Source: DASPKT01 sp035626475 (lineage in GTDB: Bacteria; Pseudomonadota; Alphaproteobacteria; Azospirillales; Azospirillaceae). Taken from it: a stretch of 59,284 bases of DNA. The position numbers and the translations under genes are program-made. The notes beneath the pieces were generated by a model that was not told the origin of the DNA, made no database searches, and worked only from the letters and a program-made list of their open reading frames with translations. This document shows, one piece after another, positions 9,248-17,318 of the stretch (within the stretch, counting starts at the first letter, position 1; each line of letters opens with the position of its first letter). The stretch covers positions 1 to 59,284 of the forward strand of contig DASPNP010000013.1 in the NCBI GenBank assembly GCA_035626475.1, read 5' to 3'.

Positions 9248-9718
9248 GGATCGGGGACGGCTCTCAATGGTCACCGGGACCCACCGCCCGGCCGCTAACC
9301 ATCCCTATGGCCGTTTTCCCGGCCCGGCGCACGTGACAAGAGGGGGATGGGGGCGGCAATCGGCTGTCGCTCTAGGCAGAGCTGGCTAAGAAGGTTCGCG
9401 CACCCCTTCCCGTCACCCCGGCGAACGCCGGGGCCCAGGGATTGCCGCAGGATGCGCCATATGCAGCGCTCACCAACCTCCTCACTGCTGACCTGTCCGA
9501 TACGGGCCGGCTTCATCGATGTCCCGTGGCTGCAACCCCTGGGGCCCGGCTTTCACCGGTATGACGTTGTGAGGAAGATAGGGCGGGGAGAACCCGACGC
9601 CCGGTTCTCTTTCAAGCGTCGAAAGTAGCCGGTATTGTATCCTTGGCTGTTTTTTATGCGATGCTGGGTAGTGCCCGGCGGACCTTTTCCGCCCATCTAG
9701 CAAGCAGGAGGGATCGGG
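9248..9718. other. Intergenic region with a REP4 composite
   Basis: 471 bases without a gene. Bases 9411-9566 are a REP4 composite (listed separately). The rest, 9570-9718, is AT-richer and must contain the promoter of the small gene at 9719, whose ribosome site gcaggaggga lies at its end. I see no other element. Confidence 0.5.
9411..9566. repeat. Composite palindromic repeat REP4, copy a
   Basis: It is flanked by inverted ends: cgtcaccccggcgaacgccg... at 9411 and ...cccggctttcaccggtatgacg at 9566. Each end holds a small hairpin, joined to cccaggg(a/g)ttgc on the left and its inverse gcaacccctggg on the right. The same architecture recurs at 54637-54842. A lone short end occurs at 58412-58439. 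Confidence 0.7.
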
Positions 9719-9916
9719 ATGGCAATCGTAATGCGTTCCCTGAAAAGCATTTTGGCGAACCCTCCTGATGTGAATTGGGACAAGCTCAGGGCCATGACCG
9801 ATGAGGACATCCGCCGCCATGAGGCAGCAGTTGGCGCATCACACTTTGCTCTAGACCAAGCCATCCGTGTGCGCTGCCCAGAGCGAAATGATGAAGACGG
9901 CGCTCCTTGCCCCTAG
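9719..9916 (+). CDS. Small hypothetical protein, antitoxin-like N-terminus
   Basis: 65 residues behind a strong ribosome site (gcaggagggatcggg). It contains VNWDKLRAMTDEDIRRHEA. 'D..KL.AMTDEDI.R' is a sequence style seen at the N-terminus of many HTH antitoxins, but no helix-turn-helix follows. It could be a truncated antitoxin or an unrelated small protein. It is followed after nine bases by a membrane-anchored protein, so the two are probably co-transcribed. Codon use and GC are lower than in the neighbours, a sign of recent transfer. Function unknown. Confidence 0.5.
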   Translation: MAIVMRSLKSILANPPDVNWDKLRAMTDEDIRRHEAAVGASHFALDQAIRVRCPERNDEDGAPCP

Positions 9917-9925
9917 GCCGCCCTG

Positions 9926-10444
9926 ATGCTGCGGACTATCGCCTCGCACCTATTTCACGCATACGTCTACGCTGCTGCTGCGATCTTCACGTTTCTGGCA
10001 GTGGCGTATGGTGCCGCGCCGGTGACTTACTCCTCGGAAGAGCTGGATCAAGCCGCCGCTACAGCTGCGGCACACGAGATGGACCGCTTCGAAGGGAGCG
10101 ACCCTGTAACCGTTAGTTTGGACGGGCACGATCCAAGCCCTCAGTTCCTGCGCTTACTCGAAGAGGAAATGAAGAGCCGCCGGGTGACGACACGGATTGA
10201 TCGGTTAACGTCCGACGACAATCCCCGTCCTGACGCAGGACTAGCGTGCGTGAGGGCCTCTGCAAGTGTTCGGTGTATCGACGTGGTGTTTGACGCCATG
10301 CCCCTTTGGAGGACAGCAACTATCGACGTGCAGAGGCCATTCTGCAGCACGCGCCTCGTTCTCGTTCGATCCCTCGCCCGCTGGCATGTCGTGAAGGACG
10401 ATTTCGCCTGTTGGCTGGAGACGAGGATTGAAGAAGCTGGCTGA
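9926..10444 (+). CDS. Hypothetical membrane-anchored protein
   Basis: 172 residues. One hydrophobic N-terminal segment (AYVYAAAAIFTFLAVAYGA, residues ~12-31) reads as a signal anchor, leaving a ~140-residue domain outside the inner membrane. That domain has cysteines near residues 109, 116, 139 and 158 and no motif I recognise. It shares the low GC of the preceding small gene. Size, anchoring and cysteines resemble the immunity proteins elsewhere in this window, but no toxin gene with the GRWTD linker is beside it. Function unknown. Confidence 0.55.
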   Translation: MLRTIASHLFHAYVYAAAAIFTFLAVAYGAAPVTYSSEELDQAAATAAAHEMDRFEGSDPVTVSLDGHDPSPQFLRLLEEEMKSRRVTTRIDRLTSDDNPRPDAGLACVRASASVRCIDVVFDAMPLWRTATIDVQRPFCSTRLVLVRSLARWHVVKDDFACWLETRIEEAG

Positions 10445-10477
10445 GAAAGCCTCGATGGATAGGAAAACTTCCTCCGC

Positions 10478-11377
10478 CTAGTGCCCTAGCGCCCCCAGCA
10501 GCAGGTCCGCCAGCGGGATGGCGTTGCTGGGGTGGGCGACGCCGTCGCAGGAGATGACGCGGGCGATGCCGGCGGCGCGCATGGCGTCGGCCGCGCGCTC
10601 GTCGTAGAGCGCGTGGGTGGCGGCGGCGAGGAGGCGGCCGGCGCCGGCCGCCGTGGCGGCGCGGGCGGCGTCGATCATGGTGCCGCCGGAGCTGATGACG
10701 TCGTCCACCAGCAGGACCGTGGCGCCCCGGATGTCGGCTCCGTCAGGCAGGGTGACGGTGACGTCGCGGTCGCCCCGCCGCTCCTTGCGGGCCACGAGCC
10801 CCGTCAGGCCGGCGGCGCGGGCGACGCTGTCGACCAGCGGGCCGGACTCCTCATCCGGGCCCAGCACGATCCAGTCGCCGCCCTCGCGCGCGGCCTCCGC
10901 CTTGGCCCAGGCGCCGATCAGCGGGGCGGCGGTGAGCGCGTGGGCCTCGCGGCCGGGGAAGACATGGGCCAGGTCGTCGGTGCGGTGCAGGTGCGGCTCC
11001 ACCGTCACGATGCGGTCCACCAGGCCGGAGAGCCAGCGGCCCATGACTCGCTGGCTGACCACCTCGCCCGGGCGGAACTCCATGTCCTGGCGCATATAGG
11101 CGAGGTAGGGGGCGACCAGGGTGATGGCCCCGGCGCCGCGCTCGCGCAGCGCGTCGGCCAGGAAATGCAGCTCCACCAGCTTGTCGTTGGGCCGGTCCAG
11201 CGCCCGCACGATCACCGGGTGGCGCGGCGCCCCCTCCAGCCGCACCAGGCTCTCGCCATCGGGGAAGCGGTGCAGGGCGGCGAGGCTCAGCGGCAGGCCC
11301 ATGGCGCGGGCCAGGCCGGCCGCGGCGGGCTCGCTGTCGGGAAAGCCGATGACGAGGTCGGGTGCGGTGAACGGCAT
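10478..11377 (-). CDS. prs: Ribose-phosphate pyrophosphokinase (PRPP synthetase) family
   Basis: 299 residues from ATG 11377, chosen because ccaggagagg sits about nine bases upstream. An N-terminal PRPP synthetase domain contains HRFPDGE and RALDRPNDKLVELHFLADALRERGA. The C-terminal phosphoribosyl domain has the PRPP loop VLLVDDVISSGGTM, and PYLAYMRQDMEF matches the ATP-binding flexible region. The reaction makes PRPP from ribose 5-phosphate and ATP for nucleotide and amino-acid synthesis. It is slightly shorter than the usual ~310-residue bacterial enzyme and resembles the shorter class. It may be a second copy specialised for another use. Monocistronic and convergent with the unknown pair. 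Confidence 0.88.
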   Translation of the reverse strand: MPFTAPDLVIGFPDSEPAAAGLARAMGLPLSLAALHRFPDGESLVRLEGAPRHPVIVRALDRPNDKLVELHFLADALRERGAGAITLVAPYLAYMRQDMEFRPGEVVSQRVMGRWLSGLVDRIVTVEPHLHRTDDLAHVFPGREAHALTAAPLIGAWAKAEAAREGGDWIVLGPDEESGPLVDSVARAAGLTGLVARKERRGDRDVTVTLPDGADIRGATVLLVDDVISSGGTMIDAARAATAAGAGRLLAAATHALYDERAADAMRAAGIARVISCDGVAHPSNAIPLADLLLGALGH

Positions 11378-11645
11378 GGCGCCGCCCTCTCCTGGTTGTT
11401 CTTGGGCCTGGAAGATCGTGGTCCTGCGCCGCACCCTAGACGCACCCGGTGCCATGGGCCAGTCCGCCGAACGTCACCCCGCCGGGCGCCGTCCCTGACG
11501 TTTGTCACAGCGCCGCCGGGGCGCGGGGGCCTCCCGGCACAAGTTGCCTAGTGAACGCATAGCCCTTTCGGAAGTATGCTGAAGTGTGATGGACACCCCG
11601 CAGGGTCGCGGGGGCCGGTCCGCGACTGTAAGGCCCGAGGGCAGC

Positions 11646-12635
11646 ATGGATCCGCTTGAGTTGAACGAGCGCGAATACAACGACCTGGAGGAGACGCTGC
11701 TCTCCTCCGCCCGCGGCCGCGCCTTCCTGCGGCAGCGCGACCACCGCACCCGCCTGATCGCCCAGGACGAATGGCGCGGCCTGCTGCACCGCTTCGAGGC
11801 CCAGATGGCGCGCCTCGGCGGCGCCGCGCCCGGTTCCATCGTCGCGGCCGAGCCCGGCGGCGCCAATCCCAGCGTCCGCATCCTGCACCAGGAGCTGAAG
11901 GAGCTCTCCAGCTACATCGAGCAGACGCGGCAGGAGATCGCCCAGCTCCGCCCGATGGATGCCGGCGCCAACCGCATCATGGCCGCCACCAACGAGCTGG
12001 ACGCCATCGTCACCGCGACCGAGCGCGCCACCTCGGACATCCTCAACGCCACCGAGCGGATCCAGGAGCTGGTCTCGCGCCTGCCGCCGTCGGAGACGAC
12101 CTCCGACATCGACGCGCAGACGATCGAGATCATGACCGCCTGCTCGTTCCAGGACATTACGGGCCAGCGCACCACCAAAGTCGTCAACACGCTGCGCTAC
12201 ATTGAGCAGCGCGTGAACACGATGATCGAGATCTGGGGCGTGAACGAGGGCCAGATCGGGGGCGGCGCCGCCACCTTCATCACAAGGCCCGACGATCCGC
12301 GCCCCGACGCGCACATGCTGCACGGCCCCTCGCTGGAGCCGGTCAGCCAGGACAATATCGACGCGCTGTTCGACGCGCTGGGCGAGATGGAGGCCAAGGG
12401 CCGCAAGCCGTCGGAGGCGCTGGCGGCGCTGCAGCCGGCGCCCGCCCTCGCCATGGCCGACGCCGACGACGATTGGGGCGCCGCGCTGGAGGAGGCCGCG
12501 CCGCCGCCTCCGCCGAAGAAGGCGGCGCCTCCGCCACCCCCGCCGCCACCGCCACCCCCTCCTCCCCCGCCTCCGGCGGCGACAGGCGGCGGCGGGACCG
12601 TCTCCCAGGCCGACATCGACGCCCTGTTCGGTTGA
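11646..12635 (+). CDS. cheZ: CheZ-type phosphatase of CheY-P with two SQxxIDALF peptides
   Basis: 329 residues from ATG 11646 (cgagggcag site upstream; an earlier ATG at 11589 is possible). Long helices at ~80-200 contain the CheZ catalytic signature ACSFQDITGQRT, with the Gln at ~169 that positions water for CheY-P hydrolysis. Two copies of SQ-x-x-IDALF appear, at ~234-242 and at the extreme C-terminus (~320-329). They resemble the CheY-binding tail of CheZ and the CheY-binding N-terminus of FliM. Between them lie acidic sequence and a run of about 17 prolines. It probably tunes flagellar switching. The downstream pentapeptide gene starts seven bases after the stop. Confidence 0.9.
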   Translation: MDPLELNEREYNDLEETLLSSARGRAFLRQRDHRTRLIAQDEWRGLLHRFEAQMARLGGAAPGSIVAAEPGGANPSVRILHQELKELSSYIEQTRQEIAQLRPMDAGANRIMAATNELDAIVTATERATSDILNATERIQELVSRLPPSETTSDIDAQTIEIMTACSFQDITGQRTTKVVNTLRYIEQRVNTMIEIWGVNEGQIGGGAATFITRPDDPRPDAHMLHGPSLEPVSQDNIDALFDALGEMEAKGRKPSEALAALQPAPALAMADADDDWGAALEEAAPPPPPKKAAPPPPPPPPPPPPPPPPAATGGGGTVSQADIDALFG

Positions 12636-12642
12636 GGCGCCC

Positions 12643-13908
12643 ATGTCCGGCTACACCGAAGGCAAGCCCCGCGTGCGCCTGACCCAGCAGCAGCTGGACC
12701 GGGTGTGCGAGCGGCACGCGGCGCATCTGGAGGGCAAGCCCGCGGGCGCGCGCCTGTGCCTGCCCTTCTTCGACCTGAGCGGGCTGCGCTTCGACCGGCG
12801 GAACCTCACCGGCGCAAACCTGTCGGGAGCGCTGCTGACCGCCGCCTCCTTCCAGCAGGCCATCCTGGACGGCGCCGACCTGTTCGGGGCGGAGCTGCAC
12901 GGGGCGAACCTGGAGGAGGCGCGGCTGCGCGGCGCCGATCTGCGCGGCGCCACCCTGGCGGGCGCCATCCTGCGCGGCGCGCTGATGTCCGATTGCGACC
13001 TGCGCGACGGCGCCGCCGCCGCCGGGCGGGAGGAGTTCCGGGTCATGGGCTTCGTGCCCGGCCCCGCCGACATGTCCGCCACCATCATGACCGGCTGCGA
13101 CCTCACCGGCGCCCGGCTGTCGGGCTCGCTGGCGAAGGGGGCGGACCTCAGCGGCTCGCGCCTGACGCGGGCCCGGCTGATCCGGGTCGATCTGCGCGGC
13201 GCGCGGCTGGCGGGCGCGGATCTCGGCGGCGCCGTGCTGTCCGGGGCGGATCTGCGCGGGGCCGACCTCGAGGGCGCGGTGGTGCCTGCGGCCGCCCTGG
13301 CCGAGGCCGTGCGCACCGACGCCGACCGCCACCGCCTCGCCGCCTTCGAGGCGGCCCTGATGGCCGAGCTGGACGACGGCGCACCGTCCGAGGCCGACAC
13401 CCTGGTGCCCCGTCCCGCCCCCGTCGATCTGGAGGAGATGCTGGAGCGCCACGCCCGCTGGGTGGCGAGCGCCGGGCGCGAGGGCTGCCAGCTGGACATC
13501 AGCGGCATGGACCTGAGCGGCGAGGATCTGGCCGGGCGGGTGCTGACCATGATGCTGGCCAAAGGAACGCAGCTGCGCGGCGCCGACCTCAGCGGCGCCC
13601 AGCTGCAGGCGGCGAACCTCACCGGCGCCGATCTGCGCTCCGCCGACCTCAGCCGCGCCGATCTGCGCGGCGGCCGGCTCGACCGCGCCAACCTGATCGA
13701 CGTGAACCTGGAGCAGGCGGCGCTGACGCCGCTGGTGACCGCCCGCGGCCGCCGGGTGCCCTGCTCGCTGGTGCGGGCGCGGCTGGCCGGCGCCGTCCTG
13801 CGCGGCGCCGATCTGCGCGAGGCCGACCTCACCGGCGCCGACCTGATCGGGGCCGAGCGCGACGGGGCGAAAATGGACGGCGCGGTGCTGGAGGGCGTGC
13901 GGGGGTAG
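12643..13908 (+). CDS. Pentapeptide-repeat protein
   Basis: 421 residues. Two blocks of A(D/N)LxG-type pentapeptide repeats, at ~45-215 (GANLSGALL, GADLRGATLAGA) and ~280-420 (GADLSGAQLQAANLTGADL), form two quadrilateral beta-helices. A ~60-residue helical/acidic segment separates them. The N-terminal 45 residues (RLTQQQLDRVCERHAAHLEGK) are echoed by EEMLERHARWVASAGREG before the second block, so the protein is an internal duplication. Cytoplasmic, with no signal peptide. Co-transcription with cheZ suggests a role near motility or chemotaxis, but pentapeptide folds have many uses and no ligand can be named. Confidence 0.88.
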   Translation: MSGYTEGKPRVRLTQQQLDRVCERHAAHLEGKPAGARLCLPFFDLSGLRFDRRNLTGANLSGALLTAASFQQAILDGADLFGAELHGANLEEARLRGADLRGATLAGAILRGALMSDCDLRDGAAAAGREEFRVMGFVPGPADMSATIMTGCDLTGARLSGSLAKGADLSGSRLTRARLIRVDLRGARLAGADLGGAVLSGADLRGADLEGAVVPAAALAEAVRTDADRHRLAAFEAALMAELDDGAPSEADTLVPRPAPVDLEEMLERHARWVASAGREGCQLDISGMDLSGEDLAGRVLTMMLAKGTQLRGADLSGAQLQAANLTGADLRSADLSRADLRGGRLDRANLIDVNLEQAALTPLVTARGRRVPCSLVRARLAGAVLRGADLREADLTGADLIGAERDGAKMDGAVLEGVRG

Positions 13909-13960
13909 GTTCCTTGCGGGGGATGCAGCGGGATGCGCCCGATGCAGCCCCCATTTGGTT

Positions 13961-14048
13961 CGTAGGTCGCATGGAGCCGCAGGCGCAATGCGACATACCC
14001 AGGCCGCCGATCGTCGCATTACGGCTTCGCCTCCATGCGACCTACGAA
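13961..14048. repeat. Palindromic repeat REP2, copy a
   Basis: An ~88-base imperfect palindrome with outer arms cgtaggtcgcatgga and its inverse ccatgcgacctacg, and inner arms gcaatgcgaca / tcgcattac. Further copies lie at 42115-42197, 50643-50726 and 54699-54780. It sits between convergent genes and could act as a bidirectional terminator. Confidence 0.85.
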
Positions 14049-14102
14049 CTGCACCTACGCCTGGCGCGATCCCGGCCCGCCTTTGCTCGAGGGCTCCTGG
14101 AC

Positions 14103-14843
14103 CTACTCCCCCGCCGCCGCCTTGCCCGCCGCGACCGCCGGCACCGGCGCCCGGCCGGTCTGGGCGGCCAGGGGGACGCCGCGGCAGGCTTCGGCGAGGG
14201 CGTGGAAAAGGCGCTGCTGGTCGCGGTCCAGCACCAGGAATTCCGGGTGCCATTGCACACCCAGCAGGAAAGGGTGGTCGGCGACCTCGACGCCCTGGAC
14301 GATGCCGAAGCAGTCCTTCGCCGCGACGCTGACCCCCTGCCCCAGCCGGTCGACCGACTGGTGGTGCAGGGCGTTGACCCGGCACTCGTCCACCCGCAGC
14401 ACGGCGCGCAGGCGCGAGGCGGGCTCGATCAGCACCGGCTTCTTCGGCAGCACCGTGCGCAGGCGCGGCGCCTCGACATAGACCTTGTAGATGTCGGTAT
14501 GCAGCGAGCCGCCGCGATGCACGTTGATCATCTGCGAGCCGCGGCAGATGCCCAGCACCGGCCGACGGCGCCGCTCCGCCCAGTCCAGCGCCTCCAGCTC
14601 CAGCGCGTCGCGCTCCGGGTCGATCTTGACGGTCGGCTCGATCTGGCTGCCGTAGCGGGTCGGCTCGATGTCGTCGCCGCCGCCGATGACCAGCCCGTCC
14701 AGACGGTCCCAGTCCGGCGCGCTTTCGGCCGTGAGCTTCACCGCCTTGGCCCCGGCGCGCGACAGCGCCATGCGGTTGAACATCCACATGGTACGGCCGC
14801 CGCTGGCCGAGGTGGTGACGCCGATCGTCGGGCGCGTGGCCAT
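14103..14843 (-). CDS. Class I glutamine amidotransferase / gamma-glutamyl hydrolase (peptidase C26, PuuD-like)
   Basis: 246 residues. The triad is visible: Cys100 in GICRGSQM, then His199 and Glu201 in GVQWHPEF. GGGDDIEP and GGSLHTDI are typical of the PuuD branch that hydrolyses gamma-glutamyl amides. It is the last gene of a three-gene operon, ten bases after the amidoligase. Pairing of these two families is a known arrangement in which the ligase forms an amide or gamma-glutamyl bond and the hydrolase supplies ammonia or undoes the bond. The actual substrate is unknown. Confidence 0.88.
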   Translation of the reverse strand: MATRPTIGVTTSASGGRTMWMFNRMALSRAGAKAVKLTAESAPDWDRLDGLVIGGGDDIEPTRYGSQIEPTVKIDPERDALELEALDWAERRRRPVLGICRGSQMINVHRGGSLHTDIYKVYVEAPRLRTVLPKKPVLIEPASRLRAVLRVDECRVNALHHQSVDRLGQGVSVAAKDCFGIVQGVEVADHPFLLGVQWHPEFLVLDRDQQRLFHALAEACRGVPLAAQTGRAPVPAVAAGKAAAGE

Positions 14844-14853
14844 GGCGGGCGCC

Positions 14854-15837
14854 TCAGGTCGGCGGCAGCCAGCGCGCGACCAGCTGCGGCCAGTCCTCCA
14901 GCGCGCGGCAGCGCTGGCAGTCGCGCCAGAGCGCGCCCAGCTCGTCCAGCGCCCAGCGGTCCGAGGCCAGCCGCTCCACCTGCACCCAGCGGTTCCAGTC
15001 CGGCACGATCGACCAGTCCTTCACTCCTACCAGGCTGTTCGGCAGGCGCCAGTGGAAGGTCGGGCGCTTGCGGATGTGGGGGTCGCCGGGCGCCAGCTTC
15101 AGCACGTCCGGCACCAGCTCGGCGAAGAGCGGGAACAGGTCCAGCTCGCGGTTGCGGCTGGGGTTGGCGCGGACATAGTCCTCGGCCCAGCGCCGCAGGT
15201 CCGGCCGGTAGTTCGGGTCGACCACCAGCGATACGTACTCGTCCGCGAACTTCTGGATGAAGGGCGAGACGCGGCGGGCCAGGTCCACGTCGATATCCTG
15301 CCGCAGCCAGGGCGACAGCAGCAGGTAGGCCTTGAGGATGTCCAGCAGCGGCCCGCCATCGCGGGACGGTATCTCCGGATTCAGGTGCAGGCCGAAGGCG
15401 TAGAGCAGCCCGCCCTCGGTGCCGACCGCCCCGCGCTCGCGCAGGGTGCGGACCAGCAGGTCAACCTCTTCCAGCCGCTCGATCTCCACCGGGGGGCAGA
15501 TGATCTCATAGGGCATGATCAGGCTGCCGACGTCGCCGACCAGCCCGCGGAACCGCTCCTCAAGCCGGTCGAGCTTGCCGCGCGGCTGCTCCGCCCCGGA
15601 CTTGTCCGGATGGGCCGCCATCATGTCCAGCTCGATGCGGAAGTCGCCGAGGCGGGAGCCGCGCACGGCGTTGCGGTGCTCGTCCAGCCGCTCGACACTG
15701 CCGCCATACAGCTCAACGACCAGACCCGCCGCCTGGTGCGCGTCCAGCCCGGTGAACTCCACCTCCACGCCCACGCGGCGGCGCACGCCGTCGAGGCGGT
15801 CGGGCATCGGGGGAATGAGAATCTGCGGCGTCGCCAT
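14854..15837 (-). CDS. Putative amidoligase (carboxylate-amine ligase fold)
   Basis: 327 residues. The start RRRVGVEVEFTGLD matches the conserved GxExEF opening of the amidoligase family, a glutamine-synthetase/GCS-like ATP-dependent ligase. Further supporting sites are RIELDMMA, the PYEIICPPVE block and FGLHLNPEIPS, whose acidic and His residues fit metal/ATP binding. It begins five bases after the hydrolase gene and precedes the C26 amidotransferase. The product is probably a gamma-glutamyl-type peptide or a modified metabolite. This is inference from family and operon, since the substrate pocket cannot be read. Confidence 0.82.
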   Translation of the reverse strand: MATPQILIPPMPDRLDGVRRRVGVEVEFTGLDAHQAAGLVVELYGGSVERLDEHRNAVRGSRLGDFRIELDMMAAHPDKSGAEQPRGKLDRLEERFRGLVGDVGSLIMPYEIICPPVEIERLEEVDLLVRTLRERGAVGTEGGLLYAFGLHLNPEIPSRDGGPLLDILKAYLLLSPWLRQDIDVDLARRVSPFIQKFADEYVSLVVDPNYRPDLRRWAEDYVRANPSRNRELDLFPLFAELVPDVLKLAPGDPHIRKRPTFHWRLPNSLVGVKDWSIVPDWNRWVQVERLASDRWALDELGALWRDCQRCRALEDWPQLVARWLPPT

Positions 15838-15842
15838 GGTCG

Positions 15843-16499
15843 TCAGCCCGGTTTTTTCAGTCGTTGCAGCAGGAAGTCACGCAGTTCGCGGCGCACTCGG
15901 TCGGCCTGCTCGTCCAGGCGGTGGCGGGCGCCGTTCAGCACCAGCAGGCGCTTGGGCTCCGCCGCCGCCGCGTGCAGCGCCGCCGAACAGTCGGCCGGCA
16001 GCACCTCGTCGTCGCGGCCGTGGATCAGCAGCAACGCCGCCCGCGGCCCCAGCTCCGCCGCGCCCTCGGCGCCGTATCCCTGGGTCGCCAGCGTCGCCAC
16101 CGCGACCACCTCGGGCTGCCGCGCCGCCGCCCGCACCGCCACGGCGCCGCCGAAGGAATGGCCCACCACCCCCAGCCGGTCGCAGCCCAGCCCGGCCAGG
16201 AAGACCAGGCCCGCTGCGGCGTCGCGGGTGCATTCCTCCAGGTCGCCGGGATGGCGGAAACGCACGCGCAGGCCGCAGAGTTCCTCGCCCGCCAGCTCCT
16301 CCATCAGGGCCGGGTACAGCCCCTTGGCCGGGCTGTCCCAGCCGCCGCCGACCCCGCCCAGCCAGAGCACCCCGGCCCGCGCGCCCGGCACCGTGTAGTG
16401 CCGGCACTTCACCTCGCCCCTGGGCGTGGCGAGCGTCAGCGCCTGGTAGCCGCCGTTCAGCTCCGGTTCCGCCGACCGCCGGCCGGTCCCTTCCGCCAT
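15843..16499 (-). CDS. Alpha/beta hydrolase
   Basis: 218 residues with the nucleophile elbow VVGHSFGGAV (Ser115), an acid in IHGRDDEVLP (Asp163/164) and a His in GARHRLDE (His193). This is the order and spacing of dienelactone-hydrolase-like esterases. There is no signal peptide. It is the first gene of the operon with the amidoligase and C26 amidotransferase, so it likely acts on the same small molecule or deprotects it. The start ATG at 16499 diverges from the hibernation factor gene with ~170 bases between. Confidence 0.85.
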   Translation of the reverse strand: MAEGTGRRSAEPELNGGYQALTLATPRGEVKCRHYTVPGARAGVLWLGGVGGGWDSPAKGLYPALMEELAGEELCGLRVRFRHPGDLEECTRDAAAGLVFLAGLGCDRLGVVGHSFGGAVAVRAAARQPEVVAVATLATQGYGAEGAAELGPRAALLLIHGRDDEVLPADCSAALHAAAAEPKRLLVLNGARHRLDEQADRVRRELRDFLLQRLKKPG

Positions 16500-16671
16500 G
16501 ATCCCGTCCCGTTCCGTGCAAGGGACTTAACCCCGAGGGAGGGAAGCGGTTCCGGCCGATCAGGAGTGGGGGAACCCCCATGCGGCACCCCTGTTGGATT
16601 TTCTGGCCCGCGCGCCGAAAGGGGCCGACGGCCACGCCAGGCGCGCCAACGATCACGACAGGATCGAAACG

Positions 16672-17244
16672 ATGCAGAGTCCGCTAGAGATCGCCTTCCA
16701 CAACATGGACAGCAACCCCGGCGCGGAAACCATGATCCGCGAGCGCTTCGAGAAGCTGGAGCGCCTGTATGACGGGCTGGTCGGGGCCCGCGTGTCCGTC
16801 GAGGCGCAGCACAAGCAGCACCGCACGGGCAACGTATTCGACGTGCACATCGTGCTGATGGTGCCCGGCCACAACAATCTGGTGGTCAGCCGCGAGCCGA
16901 AGAAGGCGAAGGAAAAGTACGCGCATCCCGACCTGCACACCTCCATCCGCGACGCCTTCGAGGCGGCGGAGCGGCAGCTGATCGAGTTCAAGCGCCAGCT
17001 GCGCGGCGAGGTGAAGCGCCACGACTTCGAGGTCATGGGCCAGATCGCCCAGCTCGCCGACGACCATGGCTTCCTCATGACCAATACCGGGGGAATGCTC
17101 TACTTCCACCGCAACAGCGTCATCAACCCGCGCTTCGAGGACCTCAGCCGCGGCGACAGCGTGCTGTATGTCGAGGAGATGGGCGATACCGGGCCGACCG
17201 CGTCGAAGGTCTGGAAGGATGCCGGCGAACGGCTCCAGGGCTGA
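16672..17244 (+). CDS. hpf: Ribosome hibernation factor (HPF/RaiA) fused to a cold-shock-like domain
   Basis: 190 residues. The N-terminal ~115 residues follow the HPF/RaiA pattern: IAFHNMDSNPGAETMIRERFEKLERLY, VSVEAQHK, VHIVLMVPGHNNLVVSREP and DLHTSIRDAFEAAERQL. The C-terminal ~65 residues read as a cold-shock-type OB fold: GQIAQLADDHGFLMTNTGGMLYFHRNSV, then GDSVLYVEEMGDTGPTASKV. HPF proteins bind the ribosomal A/P region and stop translation during starvation. The second domain replaces the dimerisation tail of long HPFs and may bind rRNA. Start ATG 16672 is chosen from domain alignment. Transcribed alone. Confidence 0.88.
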   Translation: MQSPLEIAFHNMDSNPGAETMIRERFEKLERLYDGLVGARVSVEAQHKQHRTGNVFDVHIVLMVPGHNNLVVSREPKKAKEKYAHPDLHTSIRDAFEAAERQLIEFKRQLRGEVKRHDFEVMGQIAQLADDHGFLMTNTGGMLYFHRNSVINPRFEDLSRGDSVLYVEEMGDTGPTASKVWKDAGERLQG

Positions 17245-17318
17245 CCCGCGAGGGCTAGGGCCGCAGTTGGATATCCCGGCGGCTCCGCGGCGGCCGCACC
17301 CGAACAGGAGGATTTTCC

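Noticed and set aside
12343..14787. Very long open frames opposite real genes (for example 12343-14787 minus, 2360-3682 plus, 24120-26273 minus)
   Set aside because: They mirror GC-rich genes on the other strand, are Arg/Ala/Gly/Pro-rich with no domain, and lack ribosome sites.
16580..16602. Sigma-54-like promoter before hpf (GGCACCCCTGTTGG)
   Set aside because: The -12 element has GG instead of the invariant GC, so the match fails.
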